64,000 nucleotides of DNA from Terribacillus halophilus (GTDB lineage Bacteria > Bacillota > Bacilli > Bacillales > Amphibacillaceae), in the NCBI RefSeq assembly GCF_900101385.1, contig NZ_FMZB01000006.1, positions 62,001 to 126,000 on the forward strand, written 5' to 3'. Positions 53,643 to 62,588 of the stretch are shown here, in pieces (position 1 is the first letter of the stretch; every line of letters begins with the position of its first letter). The translations under genes were made by a program, and so were the position numbers. The notes beneath the pieces were generated by a model. It saw only the letters and a list, made by a program, of their open reading frames with translations. It ran no database searches and was not told the DNA's origin.

Positions 53643-54809
53643 TTGGATAATTTTACGTTTTATAACCCGACGAAATTGATTTTCGGTAAAGATCAATTAG
53701 ATAAATTGAAAGAAGAAATTCCTGCTTATGGCAAAAAAGTTTTGCTTGTATATGGTGGCGGCAGCATCAAACGCAGCGGCTTGTATGACAAAGTAATAAC
53801 GGAACTGAAAGAAATCGACGCAGAAGTATTCGAGCTTTCTGGTGTGGAGCCGAACCCTCGTGTCTCTACTGCACGCAAAGGTGTGGAAATCTGTAAAACA
53901 GAAGGAATCGATGTCCTGCTCGCTGTTGGCGGCGGTAGTGTAATTGACTGTACAAAAGCGATTGCAGCAGGTGCGAAATATGATGGTGATGTATGGGATA
54001 TCGTGACGAAGAAAGCCTTCGCAGAAGATGCTCTTCCATTCGGTACAGTGCTGACCCTTGCAGCGACAGGTTCTGAAATGAACTCTGGTTCTGTTATCAC
54101 GAACTGGGAAACAAATGAGAAATATGGCTGGGGAAGCCCGCATACATTCCCGAGATTTTCTATCTTGGATCCGCAGAATACGTTCACGGTACCGCGTGAT
54201 CAAACAATCTATGGCATCGTTGACATGATGTCCCACACATTGGAGCATTACTTCCATACAACAACAAACACGGAATTACAGGATCGTTTCTGTGAATCCT
54301 TGTTGCGCACTGTGATGGAAATAGGACCGAAGCTTCTTGAGGATCTGGAGAATTACGACAATCGCGCTGCTATCCTTTATAGCGGAACTATGGCATTGAA
54401 TGGCGTGCTGAATATGGGCTATCGTGGCGACTGGGCGACACATAACTTGGAGCATGCTGTTTCTGCAGTCCATGACATTCCGCATGGCGGCGGTCTGGCG
54501 ATCATCTTCCCGAACTGGATGAAGCATGTACTTGATGATGAGACTGCCCCTCGTTTCAAACAGCTTGCAGTCCGTGTCTTCGGGGTTGATCCGACAGACA
54601 AAACGGATAAGGAAGCTGCGCTGGAAGGAATTGATGCCCTGCGTGCATTCTGGAACAGCATCGATGCTCCGGCTACGCTTCGTGACTACGACATATCCGA
54701 GGATAGTTTGGAATTGATGGCTGAAAAAGCTTACGCGAACGGTGAATTCGGCGGATATCGCAAACTGAATAAAGAAGATTCACTTGAGATTTACAAAGCA
54801 TCCTATTGA
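53643..54809 (+). CDS. yugJ: Iron-containing alcohol dehydrogenase (YugJ/BDH-like)
   Basis: 388 residues. [14 protein letters not shown] opening, the nucleotide loop [13 protein letters not shown], and the metal-site pattern [24 protein letters not shown] typical of butanol dehydrogenase-type Fe-ADHs. It should be an NADPH-dependent alcohol/aldehyde oxidoreductase. The start is TTG 53643, with GGAGG 8 nt upstream, which matches the B. subtilis YugJ N-terminus. GTG 53628 is upstream of the ribosome site. Monocistronic with a strong terminator. Confidence 0.85.
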   Translation: MDNFTFYNPTKLIFGKDQLDKLKEEIPAYGKKVLLVYGGGSIKRSGLYDKVITELKEIDAEVFELSGVEPNPRVSTARKGVEICKTEGIDVLLAVGGGSVIDCTKAIAAGAKYDGDVWDIVTKKAFAEDALPFGTVLTLAATGSEMNSGSVITNWETNEKYGWGSPHTFPRFSILDPQNTFTVPRDQTIYGIVDMMSHTLEHYFHTTTNTELQDRFCESLLRTVMEIGPKLLEDLENYDNRAAILYSGTMALNGVLNMGYRGDWATHNLEHAVSAVHDIPHGGGLAIIFPNWMKHVLDDETAPRFKQLAVRVFGVDPTDKTDKEAALEGIDALRAFWNSIDAPATLRDYDISEDSLELMAEKAYANGEFGGYRKLNKEDSLEIYKASY

Positions 54810-54812
54810 AAC

Positions 54813-54848
54813 TAAAAGCCTGCGCATACTGATTGCGCAGGCTTTTTC
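54813..54848. terminator. Bidirectional terminator
   Basis: AAAAGCCTGCGCA and TGCGCAGGCTTTTTC arms between convergent genes. Confidence 0.9.
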
Positions 54849-54850
54849 TT

Positions 54851-55753
54851 TTAGGAACTCACCATTGTACCGCCGTTTACGTGAATGATTTGCCCTGTTA
54901 CGTAGGAGGAGTCTTCACTAGCCAGGTATACATATGCCGGAGCCAGTTCATATGGCTGGCCGGCACGTTTCATTGGTACATCCTGACCGAAAGTGGCAAC
55001 ATCCTCAGCGGAGAAACTGGAAGGGATGAGTGGTGTCCAGATCGGTCCCGGCGCTACACCGTTCACTCGTATTCCTTTTGTGGCAAGGTTCTGGGATAGC
55101 GCCCTGGTGAAGCCAACAATTGCTCCTTTCGTACAAACATAATCAATCAAGTCAGGTTTTCCTTCGTAAGCGGTCACTGACGTCGTATTCACAATGGTGC
55201 TTCCCCTTTTCAAATGAGGGAGTGCTGCCTTGGTCAAATAGAAGAAAGCAAAGATATTGGTGTGAAATGTCGCATCCCATTGAGCGGTGGAAATATCCGT
55301 CAGGGAGTCTTGAGGGAATTGGACCCCGTGGTTGTTCACAAGGATATCCAGTTTCCCATAAGTTTGGATAGTATGCTCGACGACAGCCCGGCAATGCGCT
55401 TCGCTGCGCAGGTCGCCTACAATCAATGTACAGCGCTGGCCAAGCTGCTCGATTCTGTTCTTTGTACGTCTGGCATCTTCGTTTTCGTACTCATAATAAT
55501 AGGGGATGACAACATCGGCACCTTCTTTTGCAAAAGCAATGGCTGCTGCTGCACCGATGCCGCTGTCACCTCCAGTGATGATGGCTACCCTTCCAGTAAG
55601 TTTTCCTGCTCCTTTATACTTATCTGTCTCAATGATCGGCCTCGGTTGCATCAGCCCCTCTATACCAGGCTGCTGGTCTTGGTGCTGGGGTGGGAAATAG
55701 AAGTTCGTGCCGGGCTGGGCCGGCCGGTATTTGTTATTGGATTGCTGCGTCAA
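54851..55753 (-). CDS. General-stress-type SDR oxidoreductase, second copy
   Basis: 300 residues from TTG 55753, after GAGGAGGG. The N-terminal ~55 residues are Gln/Pro-rich (QPGTNFYFPPQHQDQQPG), then a classical SDR: TGGDSGIGAAAA, NNHG (normally NNAG) and the YxxxK region read as YVCTKGA. It ends GQIIHVNGGTMVSS. Paralogous to 6924-7793, in the YhdF/YhxC/Gsp39 family; substrate unknown. The longer frame to 55801 lacks a ribosome site. Confidence 0.85.
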   Translation of the reverse strand: MTQQSNNKYRPAQPGTNFYFPPQHQDQQPGIEGLMQPRPIIETDKYKGAGKLTGRVAIITGGDSGIGAAAAIAFAKEGADVVIPYYYEYENEDARRTKNRIEQLGQRCTLIVGDLRSEAHCRAVVEHTIQTYGKLDILVNNHGVQFPQDSLTDISTAQWDATFHTNIFAFFYLTKAALPHLKRGSTIVNTTSVTAYEGKPDLIDYVCTKGAIVGFTRALSQNLATKGIRVNGVAPGPIWTPLIPSSFSAEDVATFGQDVPMKRAGQPYELAPAYVYLASEDSSYVTGQIIHVNGGTMVSS

Positions 55754-55908
55754 TTCTAGCCCTCCTCTACATTCATGGCTCCAGATGAAATATATGCACA
55801 AAGCGCGATTAATTTGCCAAGAAAGAGGAAATTTACGTTAGCAAACAGAACAAAAAGGGAAAAGGATTTGGAGTGTGATTATTTAAAAGTTGGAGAGGGG
55901 TCTTATTC

Positions 55909-57018
55909 ATGGAAAAAGTATTTATCAGTCCAAGCCGCTATGTTCAAGGAAAGGATGTGCTCCAGAAAGCTGGCGAGCATGTGAAAAAAATCGGAGATAG
56001 TGCACTAGTACTTGCTGATGATTTTGTATGGGACTTGGCAGGTGATACAGTGCTTGAGGATTTGGGGAAAAACGGTATCCAAACACAGAAAATCGTATTC
56101 GGCGGAGAAGCCTCGACGGAAGAGATCAAAAGAATTGCGGGTGAAGGCAAGGAAAGTAATGTTGTTATCGGTATCGGAGGCGGGAAAACACTGGATACAG
56201 CCAAAGCAGTCGCGGACGAGCTGCAGGTCGGGGTTGTCATCATGCCGACGACAGCATCGACTGATGCACCGACGAGCGGCTTGAGCGTTATTTACTCTGA
56301 GGAAGGAACATTCGAGAGCTACAAGTTTTATGACAAGAATCCGGACCTTGTCCTAGTCGATACAAAAATCATCTCCCAAGCACCTCCGCGCTTTTTAGCT
56401 TCCGGAATTGCGGATGCGATGGCCACTTGGGTGGAAGCGCGTGCCTCCATCGAAGGACGGGGCACGAACATGGCTGGCGGTCTGGCGACGATTGCCGGGC
56501 AAGCGATTGCGGAGAAAGCGGAAGAAGTATTGTTTGAGTATGGTTTGCTTGCATATGAAGCTAATAAGCGTCAGATCGTCACGCCTGCATTGGAAGCTGT
56601 GGTCGAAGCCAATACACTGCTCAGCGGACTCGGTTTTGAAAGCGGCGGACTTGGAGCGGCACATGCCATCCACAATGGTTTCACCGCCCTGCATGGCGAA
56701 ATCCACAATCTTACTCACGGGGAAAAAGTTGCATTCGGTACATTGACACAGCTGGCCCTGGAGGATCGCACATTGGATGAAATCAACACATACATTGATT
56801 TCTATCTCGCTCTGGGACTCCCGGTTACGCTGGAAGATATCAAACTGAAAGATGTGTCGGATGAAGACTTGCTCAAGGTTGCCGAACTAGCAGTACAAGA
56901 AGGGGAATCCATTCACAATTTGCCTGGAACAATCACAGCAGACCAGGTCGTGGATGCTATCAAAGCAGCCGATCAATACGCGAAAGCCTACAAGGAATCC
57001 ATCGGATACGAAGGCTGA
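55909..57018 (+). CDS. gldA: Glycerol dehydrogenase
   Basis: 369 residues, essentially the length of the G. stearothermophilus enzyme. [14 protein letters not shown] opening, [34 protein letters not shown], and the zinc ligands in [24 protein letters not shown] and [11 protein letters not shown]. It oxidises glycerol to dihydroxyacetone with NAD. No dihydroxyacetone kinase gene is nearby. A GGAGAGGGG site precedes the ATG. Confidence 0.95.
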   Translation: MEKVFISPSRYVQGKDVLQKAGEHVKKIGDSALVLADDFVWDLAGDTVLEDLGKNGIQTQKIVFGGEASTEEIKRIAGEGKESNVVIGIGGGKTLDTAKAVADELQVGVVIMPTTASTDAPTSGLSVIYSEEGTFESYKFYDKNPDLVLVDTKIISQAPPRFLASGIADAMATWVEARASIEGRGTNMAGGLATIAGQAIAEKAEEVLFEYGLLAYEANKRQIVTPALEAVVEANTLLSGLGFESGGLGAAHAIHNGFTALHGEIHNLTHGEKVAFGTLTQLALEDRTLDEINTYIDFYLALGLPVTLEDIKLKDVSDEDLLKVAELAVQEGESIHNLPGTITADQVVDAIKAADQYAKAYKESIGYEG

Positions 57019-57024
57019 AACTAA

Positions 57025-57064
57025 GAAAAAGCTGGAACAGGAAAAAATGTTCCAGCTTTTTTTC
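57025..57064 (+). terminator. gldA terminator
   Basis: AAAAAGCTGGAAC and GTTCCAGCTTTTTTT arms. Confidence 0.9.
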
Positions 57065-57072
57065 TTTGCCTA

Positions 57073-57116
57073 TTGACGTGTATTTATGTATTAGTGTACT
57101 ATTTGATTAATACAGC
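57073..57116 (+). promoter_or_regulatory. Promoter and YtrA-like operator of the ABC operon
   Basis: TTGACG (57073-57078), 18 nt, TACTAT (57097-57102). Dyad TGTATTA-N14-TAATACA (57087-57114) overlaps the -10. The half-site AGTGTA (57093-57098) equals the YtrA half-site known in B. subtilis, so the GntR protein encoded in the operon probably binds here. Confidence 0.6.
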
Positions 57117-57139
57117 AATACATCAGGAGGGTTTATTTC

Positions 57140-57925
57140 ATGAAAGCTTGGCTAGCATTAGTTAAGAAGGAGTTCCGTGTGGGATTGCCGATCTTGCTAT
57201 TGGCAGTTGTTCTATTCCTTGTCGGCTTAGTTATAGTCGCCGCTACTACCTATAGATTTGGACATGTGTGGGATGCTGTCGGTATCATCGGTTTAGTCTG
57301 GGGCAGCGGACACTTCTTTTTCATGGCTATTTACATGCTTTATAGTCTTGGAGTAGAAAGAAAAAAATTGCATCTCTGGCTCCATAATCCGATGCACGCT
57401 TCAGGCCTTCTCGCAGCAAAACTGGTGACAGGAACGGTTTACATGATTATTTCTTTGCTCATCGTAAGTATTGCGGCATATTTAGGTGGTTTGCACTTTG
57501 TCGAGTTTTCAAATGACACATGGTTTAAGATCGGTATAATTGCATTCCTGCACGTAGTTTCCTTTTCAGTAGACTTTTCTGTTTACGTCATTCTTGCATA
57601 CGTTGTTTTTCTACTATTGGAAAGATACATGCCATCATTTCTAAGTGGAACAGTTGTCTTCATAGGCTGGTGGGTGTTTGCCTATCTTTCATATGGACTT
57701 ATAGTAGATACCAAATTCTACACTGCGATTACAGAATGGGGGAAAATCGATTTAGGCTTTATCGCAAATTCTCTTCAATTCGATATTAGTGTCAAAGAAG
57801 CCATAGTCAATTTTCAAGGTGAGAACACTTTCATCTATGCTGGTAATTATGTTATTGAATTGATTACTATTCTCATCATCTTCTTCATCGCATCTTGGTT
57901 ATTAGACAAAAAAGTAGAGGTGTAG
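57140..57925 (+). CDS. ABC transporter membrane subunit
   Basis: 261 residues with six TM helices, no ATPase motifs. An N-terminal KKEFRVGLPILLL entry and EEK-like VERKKLHLWLHNPMHASGLLAAK loop fit ABC-2 type permeases of the ytr kind. It heads a five-gene operon and probably pairs with the first ATPase (58299). AGGAGGG precedes the ATG. Confidence 0.75.
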   Translation: MKAWLALVKKEFRVGLPILLLAVVLFLVGLVIVAATTYRFGHVWDAVGIIGLVWGSGHFFFMAIYMLYSLGVERKKLHLWLHNPMHASGLLAAKLVTGTVYMIISLLIVSIAAYLGGLHFVEFSNDTWFKIGIIAFLHVVSFSVDFSVYVILAYVVFLLLERYMPSFLSGTVVFIGWWVFAYLSYGLIVDTKFYTAITEWGKIDLGFIANSLQFDISVKEAIVNFQGENTFIYAGNYVIELITILIIFFIASWLLDKKVEV

Positions 57926-57928
57926 AGT

Positions 57929-58306
57929 ATGACCGATACATTTCAATCTTCCCAGCCGATTTATCTGCAGCTGGCAGATCGGCTGAATAGACAGATTGTC
58001 AGCGGCGAATTGAAGCCTGGCGACAAACTGCCTTCTGTACGGGAAATGGCAGTTTCATCGAAAGTAAATCCGAATACGGTACAGCGGACGTACCGCGAAC
58101 TGGAGGCATCGGGAATCGTGGAATCACGCAGAGGGCAAGGAACATTCGTGACGGAAAATGAAGATATTCTTCTTTCGATACGTGAGAAGCTGAAACAAGA
58201 ACAAATCGAGAATTTCATCCAAGTCATGCACGACATGGGTTATCAAAATCAGGAAATAACCGAAGGGCTCCAAACTTATTTGGAAGGAGGCGCGCGTCAT
58301 GATTGA
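57929..58306 (+). CDS. GntR-family regulator, YtrA-like
   Basis: 125 residues: GntR wHTH (PIYLQLADRLNRQIVSGELKPGDKLPSVREMA, then NPNTVQRTYRELEASGIVESRRGQGTFV) with only a short C-terminal helix. This is the YtrA subfamily, which controls ABC transporter operons. It is 3 nt after the permease gene and overlaps the ATPase gene by 8 nt. It likely represses its own operon through the dyad at 57087-57114. Confidence 0.85.
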   Translation: MTDTFQSSQPIYLQLADRLNRQIVSGELKPGDKLPSVREMAVSSKVNPNTVQRTYRELEASGIVESRRGQGTFVTENEDILLSIREKLKQEQIENFIQVMHDMGYQNQEITEGLQTYLEGGARHD

Positions 58307-58988
58307 ATTCAAAGATGTGACAAAGCGTTATATGACGAAGACGGCACTGAGAGACGTGAATTTGAAGCTCGATAAAGGCAAAATCATCGGTCTTGTCGGA
58401 TTGAATGGAGCGGGTAAATCAACGACGATGAAGCTCATTGCTGGTCTGATCAGCCCGACCAAAGGGTCTGTGGAACTGGACGGAAAGAAAGTGACACGCC
58501 GGATGGCTTCGAAAGTGAGTTATCTGTCCGAGCTAGATGAGTATTATTCTTTCTACACCGTTCAGCAGACGATCGATTTCTTTGCGACGCAATTCCCTGA
58601 TTTCAATAAAGAAAAAGCCGAAGAAATCCGAGCTTATATGAATCTGGATGCCAATACCAAGGTGAAACATTTGTCCAAGGGGAATCGCGGCAGGCTGAAA
58701 ATCATCCTGACGCTGTCGAGGGAAGTACCGGTCCTGCTGATGGATGAGCCGCTATCCGGTCTGGATCCGCTTGTCCGGGATTCCATTGTGAAAGGCCTGA
58801 TCACATTCGTGGACACACAGAAGCAGCTTGTTCTCCTTTCCACGCATCAGATCATGGAAGTGGAAATGATCCTCGATGAAGTGATTGCTATTAAGGATGG
58901 TGTATTGGTGGATCACCGGGATGTGGAAGAACTTCGCTATGATGAGCAGAAGGGCATATTGGAATGGATGAGCTCGATCTATGAGTAA
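58299..58988 (+). CDS. ABC transporter ATP-binding protein (short)
   Basis: 229 residues. Walker A GLNGAGKST, signature LSKGNRGRL, Walker B VLLMDEPLSGLD, H-loop STHQIMEVE. It resembles YtrB-type ATPases. It overlaps the GntR gene by 8 nt, and the next ATPase start region overlaps its own end. Likely energises the permease at 57140. Confidence 0.85.
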   Translation: MIEFKDVTKRYMTKTALRDVNLKLDKGKIIGLVGLNGAGKSTTMKLIAGLISPTKGSVELDGKKVTRRMASKVSYLSELDEYYSFYTVQQTIDFFATQFPDFNKEKAEEIRAYMNLDANTKVKHLSKGNRGRLKIILTLSREVPVLLMDEPLSGLDPLVRDSIVKGLITFVDTQKQLVLLSTHQIMEVEMILDEVIAIKDGVLVDHRDVEELRYDEQKGILEWMSSIYE

Positions 58989-59031
58989 AGAAGCATTACA
59001 ACTCTTATTACAAGCAAAGGAGCAAAAAAAC

Positions 59032-59952
59032 ATGCATAAGCAGCCAGCAGTTGAAATCAAACAAGTAACCAAAGTGATACGCGGCCGGAAAATCATCGAT
59101 CGCATCAATTTCTCCATTTATCCAGGTGAGGTGTTCGGCTTCCTAGGGCCCAATGGTGCCGGGAAGACTACTACGATCCGGATGATTGTCGGATTAATGG
59201 GCATAACGGATGGAGATATCCTGATTAAAGGCAATAGTATCAAAACATCTCATGGAGCAGCGATGAAACATATCGGTGCGATTGTCGAGAACCCGGAAAT
59301 GTATAAGTATCTGTCTGGTTATCTGAATCTTGTGCATTTTGCAAGAATGAATGATGGCGTTGATAAAAAACGGATTGATGAAGTCATCGAGCTGGTTGGC
59401 TTGAAGAAACGGATACATGACAAGGTAAAAACCTATTCCCTTGGGATGAGACAGCGTCTCGGTATTGCACAAGCATTGCTGCATCGTCCGGATGTCCTCA
59501 TTCTTGATGAACCGACAAATGGCTTGGATCCAGCCGGGATTCGCGAAATGCGTGAATATATCCGCAACCTGGCAGAAACAGAGGGGCTTGCAGTTATCGT
59601 ATCCAGTCACTTATTGAGCGAAATGGAATTGATGTGTGACCGAATCGGAGTGCTGCAGCATGGCAAGATGCTAGGGGTGCAGCAAGTACATGAAATATCG
59701 AGTGAACAAACACAAATGGTCAGCTTCCAGGTCGAACCGGTGGATCAGGCAGCAATCGTTCTGAGGGATATGGGAAGCAAAAAACCGCAGATCAAGGATA
59801 AACATGTCATCATTGAGCTGACGCGTGATGAGATTCCGGCAGCGGCAGCCAAATTGACGCAGGAAGCAATCAACATCTACGGCATCCAAGCAGAAACGAA
59901 AACATTGGAAGATACATTCCTGGAATTGACTGGAGGGAAGGAAATTGTCTAA
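59032..59952 (+). CDS. ABC transporter ATP-binding protein (BcrA-type)
   Basis: 306 residues from ATG 59032, after AAAGGAG; the alternative ATG 58981 overlaps the previous gene but has a weak site. Walker A GPNGAGKTT, signature YSLGMRQRL, Walker B VLILDEPTNGLD, H-loop SSHLLSEME, then a C-terminal BcrA-like extension. It is coupled by an 8-nt overlap to the permease gene downstream and belongs with it as an exporter, perhaps of a peptide antibiotic. Confidence 0.85.
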   Translation: MHKQPAVEIKQVTKVIRGRKIIDRINFSIYPGEVFGFLGPNGAGKTTTIRMIVGLMGITDGDILIKGNSIKTSHGAAMKHIGAIVENPEMYKYLSGYLNLVHFARMNDGVDKKRIDEVIELVGLKKRIHDKVKTYSLGMRQRLGIAQALLHRPDVLILDEPTNGLDPAGIREMREYIRNLAETEGLAVIVSSHLLSEMELMCDRIGVLQHGKMLGVQQVHEISSEQTQMVSFQVEPVDQAAIVLRDMGSKKPQIKDKHVIIELTRDEIPAAAAKLTQEAINIYGIQAETKTLEDTFLELTGGKEIV

Positions 59953-60889
59953 GTTTATTAATCTGGTAAGAAATGAACATATGAAAACTTTCCGTCGTCT
60001 GTCGACGTGGATCATGCTGGGTATTGCGGCGGCATTACTCATTACAATCGCTGCATTTACGGCATATTACGCAGAGGACAGTAATGGTGACTGGCGAGCA
60101 AACACAGAACAGCAGATACAGGACTTACAAAAACAAGTTGAGGCTGGAGAGTTGGATGCCGCGGACATCCAGCAGGATTTGACCACCATGCAATATCAGC
60201 TGGATCACGACATCGCGCCAGTTCAAAATGATTCACTTGCATCTTATATGGAAAGCATCATGTACTACTGTGCGCCATTTCTTATCTTGTTCATCGCTAT
60301 CATTGCAGGGGGGCTTGTCTCTTCTGAATTCGGTACGGGCACAATCAAATTATTGCTTACCAAGACTCCTTCTCGTTTCAGTGTGTTAACTTCCAAGTAT
60401 GTAAGCATGCTCGTCACAACAGTTATTTTCTTTGTATTCTTCATCGGATTTTCCTTTATTATCGGTGGAATATTCTTCGGATTTAATGGATTCGAGGCGA
60501 AGAGTGTTGTCTTTGATAATGGAGAAGCTGTGACAAATAATATACTAGCTTCCACTTTGAGAGATTACGGGCTGAATTTTGTCCAGACGTTAATCTATGC
60601 GACAATTGCATTTGCTTTATCTGCCATTTTCCGTAATACGGCCTTGGCAATCGGATTTTCCATCTTCATTTCGATGTTCTTCCCGACCATTAGTTTCATA
60701 CTTTCAAGATATGATTGGTCGAAGTATATCTTATTCAATAATGTGGATCTGACAGTATACAACCCGGGTAATGTTCCGCCTGTGGATGGTATGACAATAG
60801 GGTTCTCCGTGGCAGTGATGGCGATTTATTTTGTCATCATCACTGGTATCACCTGGTTCAGCTTCATGAAAAGAGACGTCACAGCTTAA
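59945..60889 (+). CDS. ABC-2 type permease
   Basis: 314 residues. A cytoplasmic start (NLVRNEHMKTFRR), TM1 (about 22-42), a large extracytoplasmic coiled segment (45-100, EQQIQDLQKQVEAGELDAADIQQDL), then five more TM helices. BcrB-like bacitracin/lantibiotic exporters have this plan. The start is TTG 59945 with GGAGGGAAGG upstream, overlapping the ATPase by 8 nt. Last gene of the operon. Confidence 0.85.
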   Translation: MSKFINLVRNEHMKTFRRLSTWIMLGIAAALLITIAAFTAYYAEDSNGDWRANTEQQIQDLQKQVEAGELDAADIQQDLTTMQYQLDHDIAPVQNDSLASYMESIMYYCAPFLILFIAIIAGGLVSSEFGTGTIKLLLTKTPSRFSVLTSKYVSMLVTTVIFFVFFIGFSFIIGGIFFGFNGFEAKSVVFDNGEAVTNNILASTLRDYGLNFVQTLIYATIAFALSAIFRNTALAIGFSIFISMFFPTISFILSRYDWSKYILFNNVDLTVYNPGNVPPVDGMTIGFSVAVMAIYFVIITGITWFSFMKRDVTA

Positions 60890-60907
60890 GCAATTCGTTT
60901 GCTTTAT

Positions 60908-60932
60908 GTTTAAAATAACGGTAAAAAGGAAT
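60908..60932 (+). promoter_or_regulatory. SigB-like promoter of ohr
   Basis: GTTTAA (60908-60913), 13 nt, AGGAAT (60927-60932), with one mismatch in the -10. B. subtilis ohrB is SigB-dependent, which supports the reading. Confidence 0.5.
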
Positions 60933-60988
60933 TAGTAATACTGTATGCAGTTTTTTCAAACTAATAAACGAAACAGGAGTGAATTAAC

Positions 60989-61405
60989 ATGAGTGATGTA
61001 TTGTTCACATCTCACGCAAAAGCAACTGGCGGTCGTGAAGGCCATGTAAAATCTGATGATGGTTTGATCGATCTTGACCTTGTTCAACCGGGCAGCAAGA
61101 AAGATCGTGAAGGTTCCAATCCAGAGCAATTATTTGCAGCAGGATATTCCGCTTGCTTTGACGGAGCTTTCAATCATGTAGCAAGAGCTGAGCGTAAGCG
61201 CGTTGAGACAGAAACTTCTGTTGATGTAAGCTTATTGAAAGATGGCGATGGTTTCAAAATCGCTGCTGCTATCACTGTGGACGTAAAAGGAGTTTCCCAG
61301 GAAGAAGCAGAAGATCTATTGGAAAAGACCCATCAGTTCTGCCCATACTCCAAAGCGACTCGCGGCAACATCGATGTTGATTTGAAAGTGAATGTTGTAG
61401 AATAA
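60989..61405 (+). CDS. ohrB: Organic hydroperoxide resistance protein (Ohr)
   Basis: 138 residues, OsmC/Ohr family. The two redox cysteines are in YSACFDGA and FCPYSKATRGN, and the catalytic Arg region is KKDREGSNPEQLFAAGY. It reduces organic and lipid hydroperoxides with a dithiol donor. No ohrR regulator gene is adjacent, and the promoter looks SigB-like, so this resembles ohrB rather than OhrR-controlled ohrA. A symmetrical terminator follows. Confidence 0.9.
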   Translation: MSDVLFTSHAKATGGREGHVKSDDGLIDLDLVQPGSKKDREGSNPEQLFAAGYSACFDGAFNHVARAERKRVETETSVDVSLLKDGDGFKIAAAITVDVKGVSQEEAEDLLEKTHQFCPYSKATRGNIDVDLKVNVVE

Positions 61406-61410
61406 TAAGC

Positions 61411-61446
61411 AAAAAACCACTTCCGATCATGGAAGTGGTTTTTTTA
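61411..61446. terminator. Bidirectional terminator
   Basis: AAAAAACCACTTCC-gatcat-GGAAGTGGTTTTTTT between ohr and the convergent yidC2. Confidence 0.9.
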
Positions 61447-61449
61447 TGC

Positions 61450-62232
61450 TCATTTTTTACGTTGGAATAAAAACTTTGCCAGCAATGTCTGACAGATGAC
61501 GAATAGTCCACCGACTGCCCAGTATAGCGGTAGTACCGCTGGTGAACTGAAGGAGATAAAGCCGATCATGAGTGGTGAAATGATACCGATCATACGGGCT
61601 TGCTGCCTTCTTGCCGGATCCACCCCAATCTGGGAGACGCGGTATTGCAGCCAGTAGACTGCCATGGCAATCACTGTCAGCGCAATATCCGGCGTCCCGA
61701 GATTGAACCAAAGGAAATCATGCGTTGCGATATCTGGTGTGTTACGGATGGCCGAATAGAATCCGATCAGAAACGGCATCTGGATCAACAGCGGGAGACA
61801 TCCCATTGCTGAGAAAGGGTTCATACCATGAGTCCGATATAGCTCCATCATTTCCTGCTGCTGTTTTTGCCGGGACTCAGCATCTGTTTTGTTTTTGTAC
61901 TTGGCTTGCAGAGCATCAAGCTCCGGCTTGAACAGTTTCATTTTTTCCTGTGTTTCGTACCCTTTTTTCAGCTGCATCAGCATCAAAGGCATCAAGATGA
62001 GACGTACTGCCAAGGTGATCAAAATGATGCTGATACCGTAATCATCGTGGAAGTAACTGGCAATCAGCTTGATCAAGTAAGAGAACGGACTGATGAAATA
62101 ATGGTTGAACCATCCCTCACCAGATGTTCCTCCGCTTGTGCCCTGGCATCCTGCCAATACTGCGAGCAGACCAATGGAACTTAAAATAATACCGTACTTT
62201 TTGAAGAAAGTGGATACAGATGTGCGTTGCAA
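61450..62232 (-). CDS. yidC2: Membrane protein insertase YidC/OxaA (YqjG-type)
   Basis: 260 residues. Lipoprotein signal ending LAVLAGCQG (Cys28), then the five-helix YidC core (ISIILITLAVRLILMPL, MGCLPLLIQMPFLIGFYSAI, LPLYWAVGGLFVICQ) with the conserved Arg in the hydrophilic groove (VRLILMP). It inserts membrane proteins alone or with Sec. The start is TTG 62232 with AAGGAGG 9 nt upstream, but that site is buried in a hairpin (62242-62287). Preceded by a MifM-like leader ORF, as yqjG is in B. subtilis. The other YidC (SpoIIIJ) is outside the window. Confidence 0.9.
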   Translation of the reverse strand: MQRTSVSTFFKKYGIILSSIGLLAVLAGCQGTSGGTSGEGWFNHYFISPFSYLIKLIASYFHDDYGISIILITLAVRLILMPLMLMQLKKGYETQEKMKLFKPELDALQAKYKNKTDAESRQKQQQEMMELYRTHGMNPFSAMGCLPLLIQMPFLIGFYSAIRNTPDIATHDFLWFNLGTPDIALTVIAMAVYWLQYRVSQIGVDPARRQQARMIGIISPLMIGFISFSSPAVLPLYWAVGGLFVICQTLLAKFLFQRKK

Positions 62233-62561
62233 ATTGTTTTTCCTCCTTGTTGTATCGATTGATTCTTATATGGATACAAACAAGAAGCTGCTTCACCATC
62301 ATCGTCCGGACCGTCTTTGCGCATGGTAGTGCGAACGAGCCAATGAACGATCGGCCTGCTGTAAGAAATAGTAGTAGGAGTATGCAATTGCCAGTTGTCT
62401 AATGAATAGACATACTGCCATTGCATCACATCACTGGTACGAAAACGACTCGTGACTTTCGTTGTTGTCCGATGCGCCAATATGAGGGTCATCGTCAGAC
62501 CGATATAAAATACCAACGATGTAAAATCATCGGCGAACATATTCCAAAAAGCGTACAGCAT
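62181..62561 (-). CDS. mifM: MifM-like leader peptide, candidate nascent-chain regulator of yidC2
   Basis: A 126-codon ORF starts at ATG 62561 after a near-perfect AAAGGAGGTG. Residues 13-29 form one TM segment followed by a basic stretch (HRTTTKVTSRFR). Then comes a region like the MifM arrest sequence: Arg69, Ile71, Trp74, Met80 and Asp86-Asp88. Recalled from the literature, B. subtilis MifM (95 aa) needs R69, I70, W73 and M80 and stalls at an acidic DEED near 86-89. A ribosome stalled here would open the hairpin that hides the yidC2 ribosome site. Unlike MifM, the frame runs 52 nt into yidC2. Overall identity is low. Confidence 0.6.
   Translation of the reverse strand: MLYAFWNMFADDFTSLVFYIGLTMTLILAHRTTTKVTSRFRTSDVMQWQYVYSLDNWQLHTPTTISYSRPIVHWLVRTTMRKDGPDDDGEAASCLYPYKNQSIQQGGKTICNAHLYPLSSKSTVLF
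62242..62287 (-). promoter_or_regulatory. Hairpin sequestering the yidC2 Shine-Dalgarno
   Basis: Minus-strand arms CTTCTTGTTTGTATC (62287-62273) and GATACAACAAGGAGG (62256-62242) form 13 of 15 pairs (two G-U) around a 16-nt loop. The 3' arm contains the AGGAGG of yidC2. The 5' arm lies about 10-20 nt past the predicted arrest codons. Confidence 0.75.
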
Positions 62562-62588
62562 CTGTATACACCTCCTTTCGTTCCTTCT

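Noticed and set aside
62181-62561. Leader ORF as an ordinary membrane protein or spurious overlap
   Set aside because: The near-perfect ribosome site, single TM, MifM-like residues and the hairpin over the yidC2 ribosome site together make a regulatory leader the better reading.
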